A stretch of DNA of 64,000 nt from Campylobacterales bacterium (lineage in GTDB: Bacteria; Campylobacterota; Campylobacteria; Campylobacterales; Sulfurospirillaceae): positions 1 to 64,000 of the forward strand of contig JAFGFU010000008.1 in the NCBI GenBank assembly GCA_016930915.1, in the 5' to 3' direction. Position 1 is the first letter of the stretch, and each line of letters starts with the position of its first letter. Shown in pieces: positions 21,086 to 30,382 of this stretch. Made by a program: the position numbers and the translations under genes. The notes under the pieces were generated by a model that was not told the DNA's origin, did not search any database, and saw only the letters and a list, made by a program, of their open reading frames with translations.

Positions 21086-21955
21086 TTAGTTTGCTTTGCT
21101 GTGAAAGTAGTTGGTTGCTTCCACAAACCCTTCAATAGAACCACAATCAAATCGTCTACCGTTGAATTTGTAGGCAATCACTTTGCCTTGTTTGGCAAGC
21201 TCTAAAAGAGCATCGGTAATTTGAATTTCCCCACCTTTTCCAGGTTTAGTATTTTCAATCACTTCAAAAATATCAGGCGTTAAAATATAGCGTCCAATAA
21301 TCGCTAAGTTCGTTGGTGCATCTTTGGGGTCTGGCTTTTCAACCATGTTGGAAACACGTAACACAGAGGTATTTCCATCAACAATTCTTCCGTCAATGAC
21401 ACCGTATTTATTGGTCTCTTCTTTAGGAACTTCTTCAATAGCAACCACACAACAACGGTATTTTTCATACACCTCTACCATCTGTTTAAGCACAGGGTCT
21501 TCATCGCTATTGTCACACAAGTCATCGGCTAAAATGACGGCAAATGGCTCATCGCCAATCAACGTTTTACCCGTTAAAATCGCATGACCCAAGCCTTTCA
21601 TTTCAATCTGTCGGGTGTAACTAAAGGTACAGTTATCAATCAAATTTCGAATTTCTGTCAAATAGCTCTCTTTGGATGTCCCTTTAATCTGATGCTCGAG
21701 CTCATAGCTAACATCAAAATGGTCTTCAATCGCTCTTTTACCACGACCTGTGACAATCGCCATGGTGTCAATGCCTGCACTCACTGCCTCTTCCACACCG
21801 TATTGAATGAGGGGTTTAGTTAAAACAGGTAACATCTCTTTAGGCATTGCTTTGGTCGCAGGAAGAAAACGAGTACCATAACCAGCTGCTGGGAATAGGC
21901 ACTTTTTTACGGATTTTAAATTATTGATCTTATTGTATTTCGAGATACTTGACAC
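21086..21955 (-). CDS. galU: UTP-glucose-1-phosphate uridylyltransferase
   Basis: This 289-residue nucleotidyltransferase makes UDP-glucose for surface polysaccharides. The signature LFPAAGYGTRFLPATKAM and EMLPV are present near the N-terminus, with LADDLCDN at the metal site. The start is GTG at 21955, chosen because AGGAG lies 6 bases upstream. This gives about 15 residues before the usual KKCLFPAAG start, and a later GTG at 21910 is the alternative. Confidence 0.95.
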   Translation of the reverse strand: MSSISKYNKINNLKSVKKCLFPAAGYGTRFLPATKAMPKEMLPVLTKPLIQYGVEEAVSAGIDTMAIVTGRGKRAIEDHFDVSYELEHQIKGTSKESYLTEIRNLIDNCTFSYTRQIEMKGLGHAILTGKTLIGDEPFAVILADDLCDNSDEDPVLKQMVEVYEKYRCCVVAIEEVPKEETNKYGVIDGRIVDGNTSVLRVSNMVEKPDPKDAPTNLAIIGRYILTPDIFEVIENTKPGKGGEIQITDALLELAKQGKVIAYKFNGRRFDCGSIEGFVEATNYFHSKAN

Positions 21956-22011
21956 GTATCACTCCTAAAAATTAAATATGCGATTTTATCGTAATTTTGC
22001 TCTTGAAGAGC

Positions 22012-22209
22012 TTATTCTTTGCTCTTTAACATTTCACGCATTTTGCGCTCCATACGTTTTTCAAATGCTTCATTGGAAGGGCTCTCTTCTGAGGAGAATT
22101 TTACTTTACCATACAGTACGCACCCTTTATGACCAGGGTCACACTCTTGTCTAATAATCGTACATACACCCTCAACATCGTGAGGACAGCTCCAGCCCCC
22201 TTGATTCAT
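22012..22209 (-). CDS. Small Cys-rich conserved hypothetical protein
   Basis: The 65-residue product has five cysteines in its first half (CPH, CTI, ECDPGHKGCVLYG) and a charged helical tail (EKRMERKMREMLKSK). The spacing suggests a metal site or Fe-S cluster, but no family is recognised. It lies between marC and galU on the same strand, 11 bases after marC, so it may share the ilvD-marC transcript. Confidence 0.7.
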   Translation of the reverse strand: MNQGGWSCPHDVEGVCTIIRQECDPGHKGCVLYGKVKFSSEESPSNEAFEKRMERKMREMLKSKE

Positions 22210-22220
22210 CTTTCTTCCTT

Positions 22221-22859
22221 TTACATGTAATGTTTGACCAAAACACTGACACCACCCACAATAAACTGCACCGCAATAGCACCTACAATCAGTCCCATCA
22301 AACGACTCACAATTTTTTGCCCCGTAATTCCAAGATATTTTCGGATATAAATACTGTTTTTAAACGCCAAATAAACACTTAATGCCACAATGAGATACGC
22401 AAGCACTAACGCACTCAAAGAGACCACTTCTAAATGTTCGCCTCTTAAAATAATAATAGTTGCAAACACTCCAGGACCAAAGGTAATGGGCACACCTAAA
22501 GGAATCACCGAAAACTCATCATTTTTAATCGCTTCTTCTCGCTCTTCTTCGGTTTGATTTTTTGACTCCATAGAGCCTTGCACCATTTTAATCGCCGTTA
22601 AGAGTAAAATAATACCACCCATCACTTTCAAGGAGTCAATTTCTATCCCAAAGAGATTGAGTAAAAAATTACCCGTCACTAACACCACAAAAAATGCCAC
22701 AATAATCGTGAGTGTTGCTTTAGTGGCAATTTTGTTAATATGTTCTTTGGTCGTACTTTGAGGGAGGAGGGAGAGCATAATCGCACTCACCCCCAATGGA
22801 TCAACAATAGCAATAATCGTAATGGTATACTGCAATAACAGATTGAGAAATTCTGTCAT
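22221..22859 (-). CDS. MarC-family integral membrane protein
   Basis: This 212-residue protein has about six hydrophobic segments. IVDPLGVSAIMLSLLP and the second-half IPLGVPITFGPGVFATII are the paired MarC repeats. The family is of uncertain transport function. Its start overlaps the ilvD stop by one base. Its last codons and stop are formed by a palindrome copy (HYM, then TAA at 22221), so this copy spans a gene end. Confidence 0.9.
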   Translation of the reverse strand: MTEFLNLLLQYTITIIAIVDPLGVSAIMLSLLPQSTTKEHINKIATKATLTIIVAFFVVLVTGNFLLNLFGIEIDSLKVMGGIILLLTAIKMVQGSMESKNQTEEEREEAIKNDEFSVIPLGVPITFGPGVFATIIILRGEHLEVVSLSALVLAYLIVALSVYLAFKNSIYIRKYLGITGQKIVSRLMGLIVGAIAVQFIVGGVSVLVKHYM

Positions 22860-24544
22860 TAATCCTCTTCGGTTTTTAAAATAGCACCATTACTCGCATT
22901 CGTAACAAGCTGACGATACTGTTTCAACCAACTTCCCTCAATCTTTTTCACATGCGGTTTAAACGCTGCTCTTCGTTTAGCTAGTTCATCTTCATCAATT
23001 AACGCTTCAATCGTATAGGCATCCACATCAATTTGAATGGTATCGCCATCGTGTAATAATCCAATGAGTCCACCCTCAGCCGCTTCTGGACTGACATGCC
23101 CAATGCTAAGACCTCGGGTCGCCCCTGAAAAACGTCCATCGGTAATTAAGGCTACATCTGCGCCTAATCCCATACCCATAATGAGACTCGTCGGAGAGAG
23201 CATCTCCTGCATACCAGGACCTCCCCGAGGACCTTCGTAGCGAATCACTACCACATCACCTTTTTTAACTTTACCCCCGATAATGCCAGAAATTGCCTCT
23301 TGCTGTGAATTAAAACAGACCGCCTTACCCACAAACTGACGTGAACCTGTAATGCCTGCGGTTTTAATCACACAGCCTTCAAGTGCCAAATTACCAAATA
23401 AAATGGCAAGTCCACCCACTTTAGAGTACGGATTTTCTAAGGTATGAATAATCGCCGTATCCTTAATATCAGCAGAAGCGATACGCTCTGCGATACTTTC
23501 ACCTGTCACAGTTAAATTATCCAAATGTAAAATACCATTTTCCCTACGGCTTACCTCTTTCATGACCGCACTCACACCACCAGCTCGATTAATGTCTTCC
23601 ATATGTACCGTTGAAAGGGATGGAGAAATTTTGGCAATATGAGAGATATTTTTGCTAATTTCGTTAATATCTTTAATGTTAAAATTCACCCCTGCCTCTT
23701 TAGCGATGGCTAACATATGTAACACGGTGTTAGAACTTCCACCCATTGCCATATCAATCGCAAAGGCGTTGCGTACGGCTTTTTCATTGAGAATGTTACG
23801 TAAATTAAAACGCTCATCCAACGCAATTTCACACACCCGTTTTGCTGCTGCACGAATGAGCACTTCACGTTCAGGTGTTAAAGCAGGGATGGTTCCATTT
23901 CCAGGAAGCGCTATTCCCATCGCTTCCATCAATGTATTCATACTATTGGCTGTAAACATGCCTGAGCATGAACCACCGCTTGGACAGGCATTGCACTCGA
24001 TGTCGGTGAGTTCAGCTTCACTCATCTCACCCGTTTCAAATTTACCAACCGCTTCAAATGCTGTGGCTAAATCGATAGGATTTCCCTCTTTGGTGTACCC
24101 TTTTTTCATTGGACCACCACTCACAAACACCGTAGGAACATTAACACGTAAAGCTCCCATAATCATACCTGGTACGATTTTATCGCAGTTAGGAATACAA
24201 ATCATCGCATCGAGCTTATGCGCATTCATCATCGTTTCAATCGAATTGGCAATGAGTTCTCGACTGGGAAGTGAATAAAGCATCCCATCATGCCCCATTG
24301 CAATACCATCATCCACACCAATGGTATTAAACTCAAAAGGTACACACCCATTTTTACGAATCTCATCTTTAATAATGACGGCATACTCATGTAAGAAGAA
24401 ATGACCAGGAATAATATCGATATACGAATTGGCTACACCAATAAATGGTTTGTTAAAATCCTCATCCTTCAACCCCGTTGCTCGAAACAAACTTCGATGA
24501 GGCGCTCTGTTGTACCCTTTTTTAACCTGATCACTACGCATCAT
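22859..24544 (-). CDS. ilvD: Dihydroxy-acid dehydratase
   Basis: This 561-residue Fe-S enzyme performs the penultimate step of valine and isoleucine synthesis. Cluster and metal residues are visible in [12 protein letters not shown] and [40 protein letters not shown] is near the C-terminus. Length is standard. AAGGAT precedes the start (MetMet, one-codon ambiguity). Confidence 0.97.
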   Translation of the reverse strand: MMRSDQVKKGYNRAPHRSLFRATGLKDEDFNKPFIGVANSYIDIIPGHFFLHEYAVIIKDEIRKNGCVPFEFNTIGVDDGIAMGHDGMLYSLPSRELIANSIETMMNAHKLDAMICIPNCDKIVPGMIMGALRVNVPTVFVSGGPMKKGYTKEGNPIDLATAFEAVGKFETGEMSEAELTDIECNACPSGGSCSGMFTANSMNTLMEAMGIALPGNGTIPALTPEREVLIRAAAKRVCEIALDERFNLRNILNEKAVRNAFAIDMAMGGSSNTVLHMLAIAKEAGVNFNIKDINEISKNISHIAKISPSLSTVHMEDINRAGGVSAVMKEVSRRENGILHLDNLTVTGESIAERIASADIKDTAIIHTLENPYSKVGGLAILFGNLALEGCVIKTAGITGSRQFVGKAVCFNSQQEAISGIIGGKVKKGDVVVIRYEGPRGGPGMQEMLSPTSLIMGMGLGADVALITDGRFSGATRGLSIGHVSPEAAEGGLIGLLHDGDTIQIDVDAYTIEALIDEDELAKRRAAFKPHVKKIEGSWLKQYRQLVTNASNGAILKTEED

Positions 24545-24623
24545 TTTATCCTTAAAAATTTTTCAGGATTATAGCAAAACGACCCTAAAAAAGCTTACAT
24601 GTAAAAAAATTTTACAAAATAGC

Positions 24624-24652
24624 TTTACATTTGAAAAAAAAACTGCTATACT
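24624..24652 (+). promoter_or_regulatory. Promoter of the tRNA cluster
   Basis: TTTACA and TATACT are separated by 17 bases, a near-consensus sigma-70 promoter. It ends 18 bases before the tRNA-Gly gene. A palindrome copy lies 20 bases further upstream (24595). Confidence 0.75.
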
Positions 24653-24670
24653 CTCATCTCTTTTTTAGAC

Positions 24671-24745
24671 GCGGGAATAGCTCAGTGGTAGAGCACAACC
24701 TTGCCAAGGTTGGGGTCGCGAGTTCGAACCTCGTTTCCCGCTCCA
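24671..24745 (+). tRNA. tRNA-Gly(GCC)
   Basis: The acceptor stem GCGGGAA pairs with TTCCCGC, and CCA is encoded. The anticodon stem-loop reads AACCTTGCCAAGGTT, giving anticodon GCC. The T-loop GTTCGAACC is intact. It is the first of four tRNAs in one array. Confidence 0.96.
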
Positions 24746-24770
24746 TACGTTTAAAAAATGAAAAAGCGTC

Positions 24771-24858
24771 GCCCGGATGGCGAAATTGGTAGACGCAAGG
24801 GACTTAAAATCCCTCGGGAGTTTTTCCTGTGCCGGTTCAAATCCGGCTCCGGGCACCA
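24771..24858 (+). tRNA. tRNA-Leu(TAA)
   Basis: This is an 88-nt class II tRNA with a long variable arm. GCCCGGA pairs with TCCGGGC and CCA is encoded. The anticodon loop in GGGACTTAAAATCCC gives TAA. Confidence 0.95.
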
Positions 24859-24876
24859 CCTAATACGTGATTCGGT

Positions 24877-24950
24877 GGCGATATAGCCAAGCGGTAAGGC
24901 ATGGGCCTGCAAAGCCTTGATCCCCGGTTCGAATCCGGGTGTCGCCTCCA
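24877..24950 (+). tRNA. tRNA-Cys(GCA)
   Basis: GGCGATA pairs with TGTCGCC with one G-T, and CCA is encoded. The anticodon loop CTGCAAA gives GCA. The T-arm CCCGGTTCGAATCCGGG is intact. Confidence 0.95.
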
Positions 24951-24983
24951 CCTTAAAAATTTACATTGACTACTTTATTCTGT

Positions 24984-25071
24984 CGGGAGATGGCAGAGCG
25001 GCTTAATGCGGCGGTCTTGAAAACCGTTGAAGGTAACACTTCCGGGGGTTCAAATCCCTCTCTCCCGGCCA
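24984..25071 (+). tRNA. tRNA-Ser(TGA)
   Basis: This is an 88-nt class II tRNA. CGGGAGA pairs with TCTCCCG, with discriminator G and encoded CCA. The anticodon loop CTTGAAA gives TGA. It is the last member of the Gly-Leu-Cys-Ser array, and fdh converges on it from the right. Confidence 0.95.
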
Positions 25072-25109
25072 CTCCTTTAAAAATAATCATTTTAATTATC
25101 TCTTTTTTT

Positions 25110-27194
25110 TTAAAAAGTATCTTTAGGGTCTTCATCATTCATGATTTCCACTTTAATGGACTTAAATGCGGCAGTCATCGTAAAGACATCGCTTTTATCG
25201 CCAAACAGACGATTAATGCCTGATTTTCCATGATGAAAGGTGCAAAAAAGTGTTTTGGGTTTTATTTTATCGGTAAATTTAATGCTAATGGGTGCGCTTT
25301 GTCCAAAAGCAGTTTTTAGCATCACCCGATCACTCGTAAAATCTTTTGCGTCATCTTCATGCACAAGTAAAATGGTCTCATCATAGCGTTTATTGAGCTT
25401 TTCACAGCGACTGGTTTGCGAAGCGTTATTGTACTGAGATAGGGTTCTGCCTGTGGTGAGGTAGTAGCCTGTCAAGTTTTTTTCTACCAACTCTTCTACC
25501 ATTCCTCTTAGCTCATATTGATGATAATGAAATTCCCCATACCCATCTTCCGTTCTAAAATCTAGCTGATGTAAAATAGGTGTATCTTCTGTATGAACAG
25601 GCCACTGAAGCCCACGAATACGGTGTCGCTCTAGTCTGTTATAACTCGCACCTGAAAAACGTCGGTATGCCACTTCTCTCACTTCATCCCAAATTTGCCT
25701 AGAATCTTCGTAAGCATATGTGGCACCCATTTTGTTTGCCACCAGCTTAATCACTTCCCAATCATCAGGTAAATCCGATGTAACAAGCGGTTGAGAAAGG
25801 TGAAGTCGGCGCATGGCATTGATATACACGCCCGTTTTTTCATAGGCCGATTTCACCCCAATCACAATATCCGCACGTTTGGCAATATCGGTCATAAAAA
25901 GCTCTTGCACCATTAAGAACTCTACCTTATCGAGTGCATGATTCATTTTATTGCTATTAGGGTGAACATGGGTCAAATCTTCACCCATATTCATCACCGC
26001 TTTGATACGTCCCTCTAACATTTCATCCACCAATTGAGGGGTCATTAAGCCTATCTCTTTTGGCACTTGATAATCAGGCTCATAGTAGGGAAGCATGCCC
26101 ATATCACAGGCACCTTGGACGTTATTTTGACCACGAAGTGGCATAAGCCCAGCACCTTGTTTTCCCACATTGCCTGTCATCAAGGCTAAATGGGTAATCG
26201 CCATAACCGCATACGAGCCATCAATGTGTTCGGTAACACCCAAACCCCAAAAAATCATTGACTTTTTCAGAGCATACTCACGGGCAACTTTAGGAATAAG
26301 TTTACTTAAGCTTTCATACCCCTCAAGCTTCTCAAAATAGCTAGGATTCGCATACGGATCATTTAGAATTTTTGCTTTAAAATCCTCAAATCCTTTGGTT
26401 CTATCTGCTAAAAAGTGCTCATTGTACAGCTCTTCGGTAATAATCACATACGCCATCATATTTAAAACGAGTAAATTGGCTTCATGCGGAATAATCCCTT
26501 TGTATTTAGCAAAGCGGTGCAGAGTAATTTCTCGCACATCAAATACAGCTAGATTGTCATGTTTACCCGCCACATCCACAATACGATTGGCGATAATAGG
26601 ATGGGCTTCGGTGGTGTTTGAACCAAACACGATCATAAATTCGGCATTGTAGATGTCATTGTACGGATTGGTTGCCGCCCCCTCGCCAATGGTCGTTCGC
26701 ATCCCTTTAAGGCTTGGTGCATGGCAAATGCGTGCACAGTTGTCTACGTGTGGAGAACCTAGCGTTTGGCGGGTGAATTTTTGAAGCAAATAAGAGCTTT
26801 CACACGAGGTTCTAGCTCCTCCAATGGAGCAGATACTTTTTGCCCCGTAATTTTCTTGAATCTCTTGAAGTTTCATCGCAGCAGCCGTGGTTGCCCCCTC
26901 TAAGCTTATCTCATTCCACGTCTCATCCAAAGGCTTTACATGTAAAGCGATAGCATCATAAATTTTAGGGTTATCTTCTAAAAACCGTTTGCGTATACGA
27001 GGTGCTCTTAAGCGGTCATGCGCATCTAAAAACGCATACCCGTATTTGCCCTTTACACATAAATTGCCTTGCGACACAACTCCCTCAGGATGCGCTGAAA
27101 TGTCGATAATCTTATTCTCTTTCACACTCGCACTAATATCACACCCTACACCACAATAGGTACAAACGCTATCAATCACATCCACATGTTCCAT
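25110..27194 (-). CDS. Formate dehydrogenase-like molybdopterin oxidoreductase, Cys form
   Basis: The 694-residue protein has an N-terminal 4Fe-4S site (CTYCGVGC with a later CVKGKYG) and the molybdopterin domains. ARICHAPS aligns with the FdhF active site, with Cys where FdhF has selenocysteine. GLGVTEHIDGSYAV and PLRGQNNVQGACDMG are typical of formate dehydrogenase alpha subunits. There is no Tat signal, so it is probably cytoplasmic. No electron-transfer beta or gamma subunit is adjacent. It abuts the 94-residue gene upstream (TAG followed directly by ATG). Confidence 0.88.
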   Translation of the reverse strand: MEHVDVIDSVCTYCGVGCDISASVKENKIIDISAHPEGVVSQGNLCVKGKYGYAFLDAHDRLRAPRIRKRFLEDNPKIYDAIALHVKPLDETWNEISLEGATTAAAMKLQEIQENYGAKSICSIGGARTSCESSYLLQKFTRQTLGSPHVDNCARICHAPSLKGMRTTIGEGAATNPYNDIYNAEFMIVFGSNTTEAHPIIANRIVDVAGKHDNLAVFDVREITLHRFAKYKGIIPHEANLLVLNMMAYVIITEELYNEHFLADRTKGFEDFKAKILNDPYANPSYFEKLEGYESLSKLIPKVAREYALKKSMIFWGLGVTEHIDGSYAVMAITHLALMTGNVGKQGAGLMPLRGQNNVQGACDMGMLPYYEPDYQVPKEIGLMTPQLVDEMLEGRIKAVMNMGEDLTHVHPNSNKMNHALDKVEFLMVQELFMTDIAKRADIVIGVKSAYEKTGVYINAMRRLHLSQPLVTSDLPDDWEVIKLVANKMGATYAYEDSRQIWDEVREVAYRRFSGASYNRLERHRIRGLQWPVHTEDTPILHQLDFRTEDGYGEFHYHQYELRGMVEELVEKNLTGYYLTTGRTLSQYNNASQTSRCEKLNKRYDETILLVHEDDAKDFTSDRVMLKTAFGQSAPISIKFTDKIKPKTLFCTFHHGKSGINRLFGDKSDVFTMTAAFKSIKVEIMNDEDPKDTF

Positions 27195-27479
27195 CTATTC
27201 GCCTTTGGTATAGTAAAAGTCCCCATGCACAGACTCATTTTTCATCTTTTTAATGGCACTGGCTTTAAGGGCTTCATAGCGTGCTTCGTCTATTTTAAGC
27301 TCAACCATAAGAGCTTTTTTATCGCTTTTTGTGACTTCTGCATTTAAAATAGCACACTCTTTTTTTGTCAATCTTTTCTTTAAAATCAGCCCCAACTCGG
27401 CATCAGTTTTTGTAATCGTTCGCTTATCACCCATCACCATTAAAATAATTTTTCGTGCCTCTAATGTTTCTAATTTCAT
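27195..27479 (-). CDS. Unrecognised 94-aa protein in the formate dehydrogenase operon
   Basis: The product is charged, lysine-rich and predicted mostly helical, without cysteines beyond one in KKECAIL and without membrane segments. The central LKIDEARYEALKASAIKKM stretch could be a DNA- or protein-binding helix pair. It is the first gene of the unit and stops right at the fdh start, so a role in formate dehydrogenase assembly or regulation is possible but not shown. Confidence 0.7.
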   Translation of the reverse strand: MKLETLEARKIILMVMGDKRTITKTDAELGLILKKRLTKKECAILNAEVTKSDKKALMVELKIDEARYEALKASAIKKMKNESVHGDFYYTKGE

Positions 27480-27505
27480 ACTAACCTCTTTAAGTAATTA
27501 TGCGT

Positions 27506-27535
27506 ATTATAGCCTAACGAAACTTTTGCTATACT
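27506..27535. promoter_or_regulatory. Divergent -10 elements between the fdh unit and the esterase gene
   Basis: TATAAT is read leftward at 27506-27511, 27 bases from the 94-residue gene. TATACT is read rightward at 27530-27535, 33 bases before the esterase ATG. Confidence 0.55.
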
Positions 27536-27567
27536 CTTACCTATTGGTTAATTTTTAAAGGTTTAAC

Positions 27568-28140
27568 ATGATTATTTGCATTCACGGATTTGGCTCAAGT
27601 GGCGAGGCGAGTAAAGCCAAATTGCTTCGTGCGTATTGTCAAGAAAATAAAATTCGCTTCATTGCGCCATCACTGCCCACCATCCCTGACCTTGCGATTA
27701 AAACACTGAGTGAACTCATCGAATCCTACATGGAACACGAACCTGTTTATCTTATCGGAGCGTCGTTGGGTGGCTACTATGCGCTTTATTTGGGCGATAA
27801 ATACAACCTTAAAACGGTGCTGATTAACCCCGCCATCAATGCTCCTGAGACACTCGAGAGAGCCATTGGGCATGGGGTGAACTACTACGATAACTCCAGC
27901 TACGAATGGAATGCATCGCATCTTGAGATGTTGGAGAGTTATGAAATTGAAGAGCCTAATGTGCAAAACATTTTACTTTTGTTGCAAAAAGGCGATGAGG
28001 TCTTAGACTACGAAGAGGCGCTTGATGTTTTAGAAGGAGCAAAGCTCATCTTAGAAGAGGGTGGCACTCACAGTTTTGAGGGACTTGAGCGCCACATGAA
28101 GAGCATTAAACGCTTTTTGGGCGTCGCTTTAACACTCTAA
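27568..28140 (+). CDS. YqiA-type alpha/beta-hydrolase esterase
   Basis: The 190-residue product opens MIICIHGFGSSGEASK. The nucleophile elbow GASLGGYYAL has the catalytic Ser, and the His is in EEGGTHSFEG, with an Asp in LLLQKGDEVLDY. It matches the short YqiA/YcfP esterase family. Substrate is unknown. Its 3' end overlaps the convergent EamA gene by 35 bases. Confidence 0.9.
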   Translation: MIICIHGFGSSGEASKAKLLRAYCQENKIRFIAPSLPTIPDLAIKTLSELIESYMEHEPVYLIGASLGGYYALYLGDKYNLKTVLINPAINAPETLERAIGHGVNYYDNSSYEWNASHLEMLESYEIEEPNVQNILLLLQKGDEVLDYEEALDVLEGAKLILEEGGTHSFEGLERHMKSIKRFLGVALTL

Positions 28141-29002
28141 TATTATTAAGCATCTTCACCGCAAAGAGTGTCAAAATCGTTCCTAAAATAATAAACACAT
28201 CCAGTTTTTCGCCTAAAAAAATAGCACTTAAAATGATGGCTGAAAAAGGAACCAAAAAGACAAAGGAGCTCACCTCTGCCGCACCTAGTTTTTCAATCCC
28301 TAAAAAATAGATGGTATTGGTAAAGGTGGAGGCGGCGATGGAGATGAGCGCCATATTGAGCCAAAAGATGCCATCAAAGGTCTCAAAGGCAATTGCTTGC
28401 ACATCGACAAAAAAGAGCCAATCCAAAGCCACGGTAATGATGTACATGTAAAAGGTAAAAACGATGGGCGAAATCTTTGTTGATTTGGAACTAATAATGG
28501 TAAGAACCGCCCATAAAATCGCTGCAAGTAAAAAGTAAAGATTGTGAATCACAAAAATACGTGTACTATCGAAACTCCAAATATGCATCATTGTAAGTAC
28601 CCCAATCGCTCCAATGAAGAGGGCTATGGCATCTTTTTTACTCACTTTTTTACTGCCTAAAAGTGCTAAAAAAACAAAGGTCAAAATGGGAATCAGTGTG
28701 GTCACCATCGCACCTCCTAGGGAGGCTGTGCCAAATTTTGTTCCCAAATAGTAGTATTTGTTATAGAAAATGAGCGTAATGGAGACGAGGGTTACTAAGC
28801 CCAAACTTTTAAGGTCGATTTTAAACGAGTGCTTTAACCAGATAATGATGGGAACCATCGTGAGTGCGGTAATGCCAAAACGCATCAAAATCATCTCATA
28901 CGCACTGATATAGCTTCCCAAAACTTTCACATTCACCCATGAACCACCCCATACTATCATGCCAAAAAAGAGTAAGACATAAAAAATATTTTTGTTGTTC
29001 AT
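28106..29002 (-). CDS. EamA/DMT-superfamily transporter
   Basis: The 298-residue protein has about ten transmembrane segments in two EamA repeats (FFGMIVWGGSWVNVK at the start, NMALISIAASTFTNTIYFLG in the second half). The start is the ATG at 29002 with AAGGAG 5 bases upstream; an in-frame upstream extension is ignored. An AraC-type regulator gene lies 37 bases upstream on the same strand. The 3' end overlaps the esterase gene by 35 bases, so the two mRNAs are complementary there. Confidence 0.88.
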   Translation of the reverse strand: MNNKNIFYVLLFFGMIVWGGSWVNVKVLGSYISAYEMILMRFGITALTMVPIIIWLKHSFKIDLKSLGLVTLVSITLIFYNKYYYLGTKFGTASLGGAMVTTLIPILTFVFLALLGSKKVSKKDAIALFIGAIGVLTMMHIWSFDSTRIFVIHNLYFLLAAILWAVLTIISSKSTKISPIVFTFYMYIITVALDWLFFVDVQAIAFETFDGIFWLNMALISIAASTFTNTIYFLGIEKLGAAEVSSFVFLVPFSAIILSAIFLGEKLDVFIILGTILTLFAVKMLNNIRVLKRRPKSV

Positions 29003-29039
29003 AAGGACTCCTTGAAGCGAAAGTCTACTCTTTTTTGAC

Positions 29040-29840
29040 TCAAGGGTATAGAATAAAATTGCTTTTTTGAAGAAGTGTTTTGGGGGAATAGCCGTAAATT
29101 TTGCGAAACGAACGGATAAAATGCGACTGGTCGCTAAACCCTGCTTGAAGTCCCGCAAGCGAAAGTGATTCACCTTTAAGTATCAGTGTTTTTGCTTTAT
29201 ACGCACGTTCTGCCATAATGTATTGGTGCGGACTCAAGCCTATATGATTTTTAAAAAGCCTTAAAAAATGGTACTTGCTTATCTTTGCAACATAAGAGAG
29301 ATCATCAAGAGAAATATCACCATCCAAGTGAGCATGGATATAGTCTATCACCATAGAAAAGCTCTTTTTATCTTTACATGTAAAAAGAGAAGGCAGAGAT
29401 TTTTGAGTGTAATGCGCTATAAGATAACTCAGTGCATCAATAAGTTTTGACTCAATCAGCAAAGGCTCTTCGTGCTGATATACACTGCGAAAGAAAAGAA
29501 CCAATCTTTGATACAGCTCATCATCTTGAATAATATGCTTTTCAAACATTGGTATTTTCGTCTCACCATACATCTGCTCATAAAGATTGGTTAAAAGCGC
29601 AACGCTAGGATAAAAGTTCGTGTACTGCCATGCGTGAGAATCGCCACAATGCACTTCACCAGGATTAATAATGCGTGTAGAATACGAATAGGCTAAAGAA
29701 GCCTTGTGCGCACGAATAGACTTAAACATGCCATCATGCGTAAGTCCAATCGTGTACGTATCATGAAAATGGTTGCTAAACTGTCCATTTGAGTTTGTAA
29801 TGTTTTCAAAAATAGTATCACGTAAAAGAGAAGCTTTCAT
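29040..29840 (-). CDS. AraC-family transcriptional regulator
   Basis: The 266-residue protein has a cupin-like sensor half (HFHDTYTIGLTHDG, INPGEVHCGD) and a C-terminal AraC double HTH (ISLDDLSYVAKISKYHFLR, then the second HTH with FSDQSHFIRSFRKIYG). The layout matches regulators that control the adjacent amino-acid or drug exporter, here the EamA gene. A palindrome copy (29374) encodes LFTCKDKK in the linker between halves. Confidence 0.92.
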   Translation of the reverse strand: MKASLLRDTIFENITNSNGQFSNHFHDTYTIGLTHDGMFKSIRAHKASLAYSYSTRIINPGEVHCGDSHAWQYTNFYPSVALLTNLYEQMYGETKIPMFEKHIIQDDELYQRLVLFFRSVYQHEEPLLIESKLIDALSYLIAHYTQKSLPSLFTCKDKKSFSMVIDYIHAHLDGDISLDDLSYVAKISKYHFLRLFKNHIGLSPHQYIMAERAYKAKTLILKGESLSLAGLQAGFSDQSHFIRSFRKIYGYSPKTLLQKSNFILYP

Positions 29841-29891
29841 GGCATCAGTCTAACACAACTTTACATGTAAAAATAGTACAAAATTGCGCTT

Positions 29892-30290
29892 TTAATAGCG
29901 TGTAAATTTGACCGCTTGCGCTTTGGCTTCAATGCCACTCCAACGATTGTAAGAGACACCAACTTTTTCATACCGCACGAAAATAAGCGCATCAGCTCCT
30001 TTTTTCAAGCCTTCTTCTTTGAGTTTGGCTTCAGCTTCTTCTTTGGTGGGTTCTTTGCCCCATGGATTGAGTTTAGTGAGACTGACTTCTATTTCACCTA
30101 AACTGGTGTACGGGCGGTCTGTGATGTCAAGCTCGTACATTAACAAAGGATTAGCAGGCGCTATTTTCATCTCTTTCACCACTGCTACTGTTGGTTCTGG
30201 CGCTTTTTGACTCCAAAATGTATAATTAAAACTCATGCTACATCCTGAAAAAAGAGCAACAAAAAGAATAAGAGGTAGTGTGTGTTTCAT
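29892..30290 (-). CDS. Putative lipoprotein
   Basis: The 132-residue protein has a lipobox-like LFSGC at residues 13-17 after a hydrophobic signal. The mature part ends in KKGADALIFVRYEKVG, a pattern seen in YbjQ/DUF-type small domains, where ADA or ADG precedes a beta strand. No function is assigned. It is divergent from the AMMECR1 gene. Confidence 0.75.
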   Translation of the reverse strand: MKHTLPLILFVALFSGCSMSFNYTFWSQKAPEPTVAVVKEMKIAPANPLLMYELDITDRPYTSLGEIEVSLTKLNPWGKEPTKEEAEAKLKEEGLKKGADALIFVRYEKVGVSYNRWSGIEAKAQAVKFTRY

Positions 30291-30355
30291 CCAAAAACTC
30301 CTTTAAAAGAAAGGCAAAGTGTACCATTTTTAACATTACATGTAAAAATTTGCTC

Positions 30356-30361
30356 TATAAT
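30356..30361 (+). promoter_or_regulatory. Candidate -10 element for the AMMECR1-MEMO pair
   Basis: TATAAT stands 21 bases upstream of the AMMECR1 start, just after a palindrome copy at 30336. Confidence 0.5.
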
Positions 30362-30382
30362 ACCTTAGACGAAGGAGGCAAG

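Noticed and set aside
24665-25223. Protein-coding frames across the tRNA cluster
   Set aside because: They are chance open frames over four well-formed tRNAs.
29003-29173. Longer N-terminus for the EamA transporter
   Set aside because: The extension overlaps the AraC gene end in another frame and adds no membrane segment. ATG 29002 has AAGGAG.
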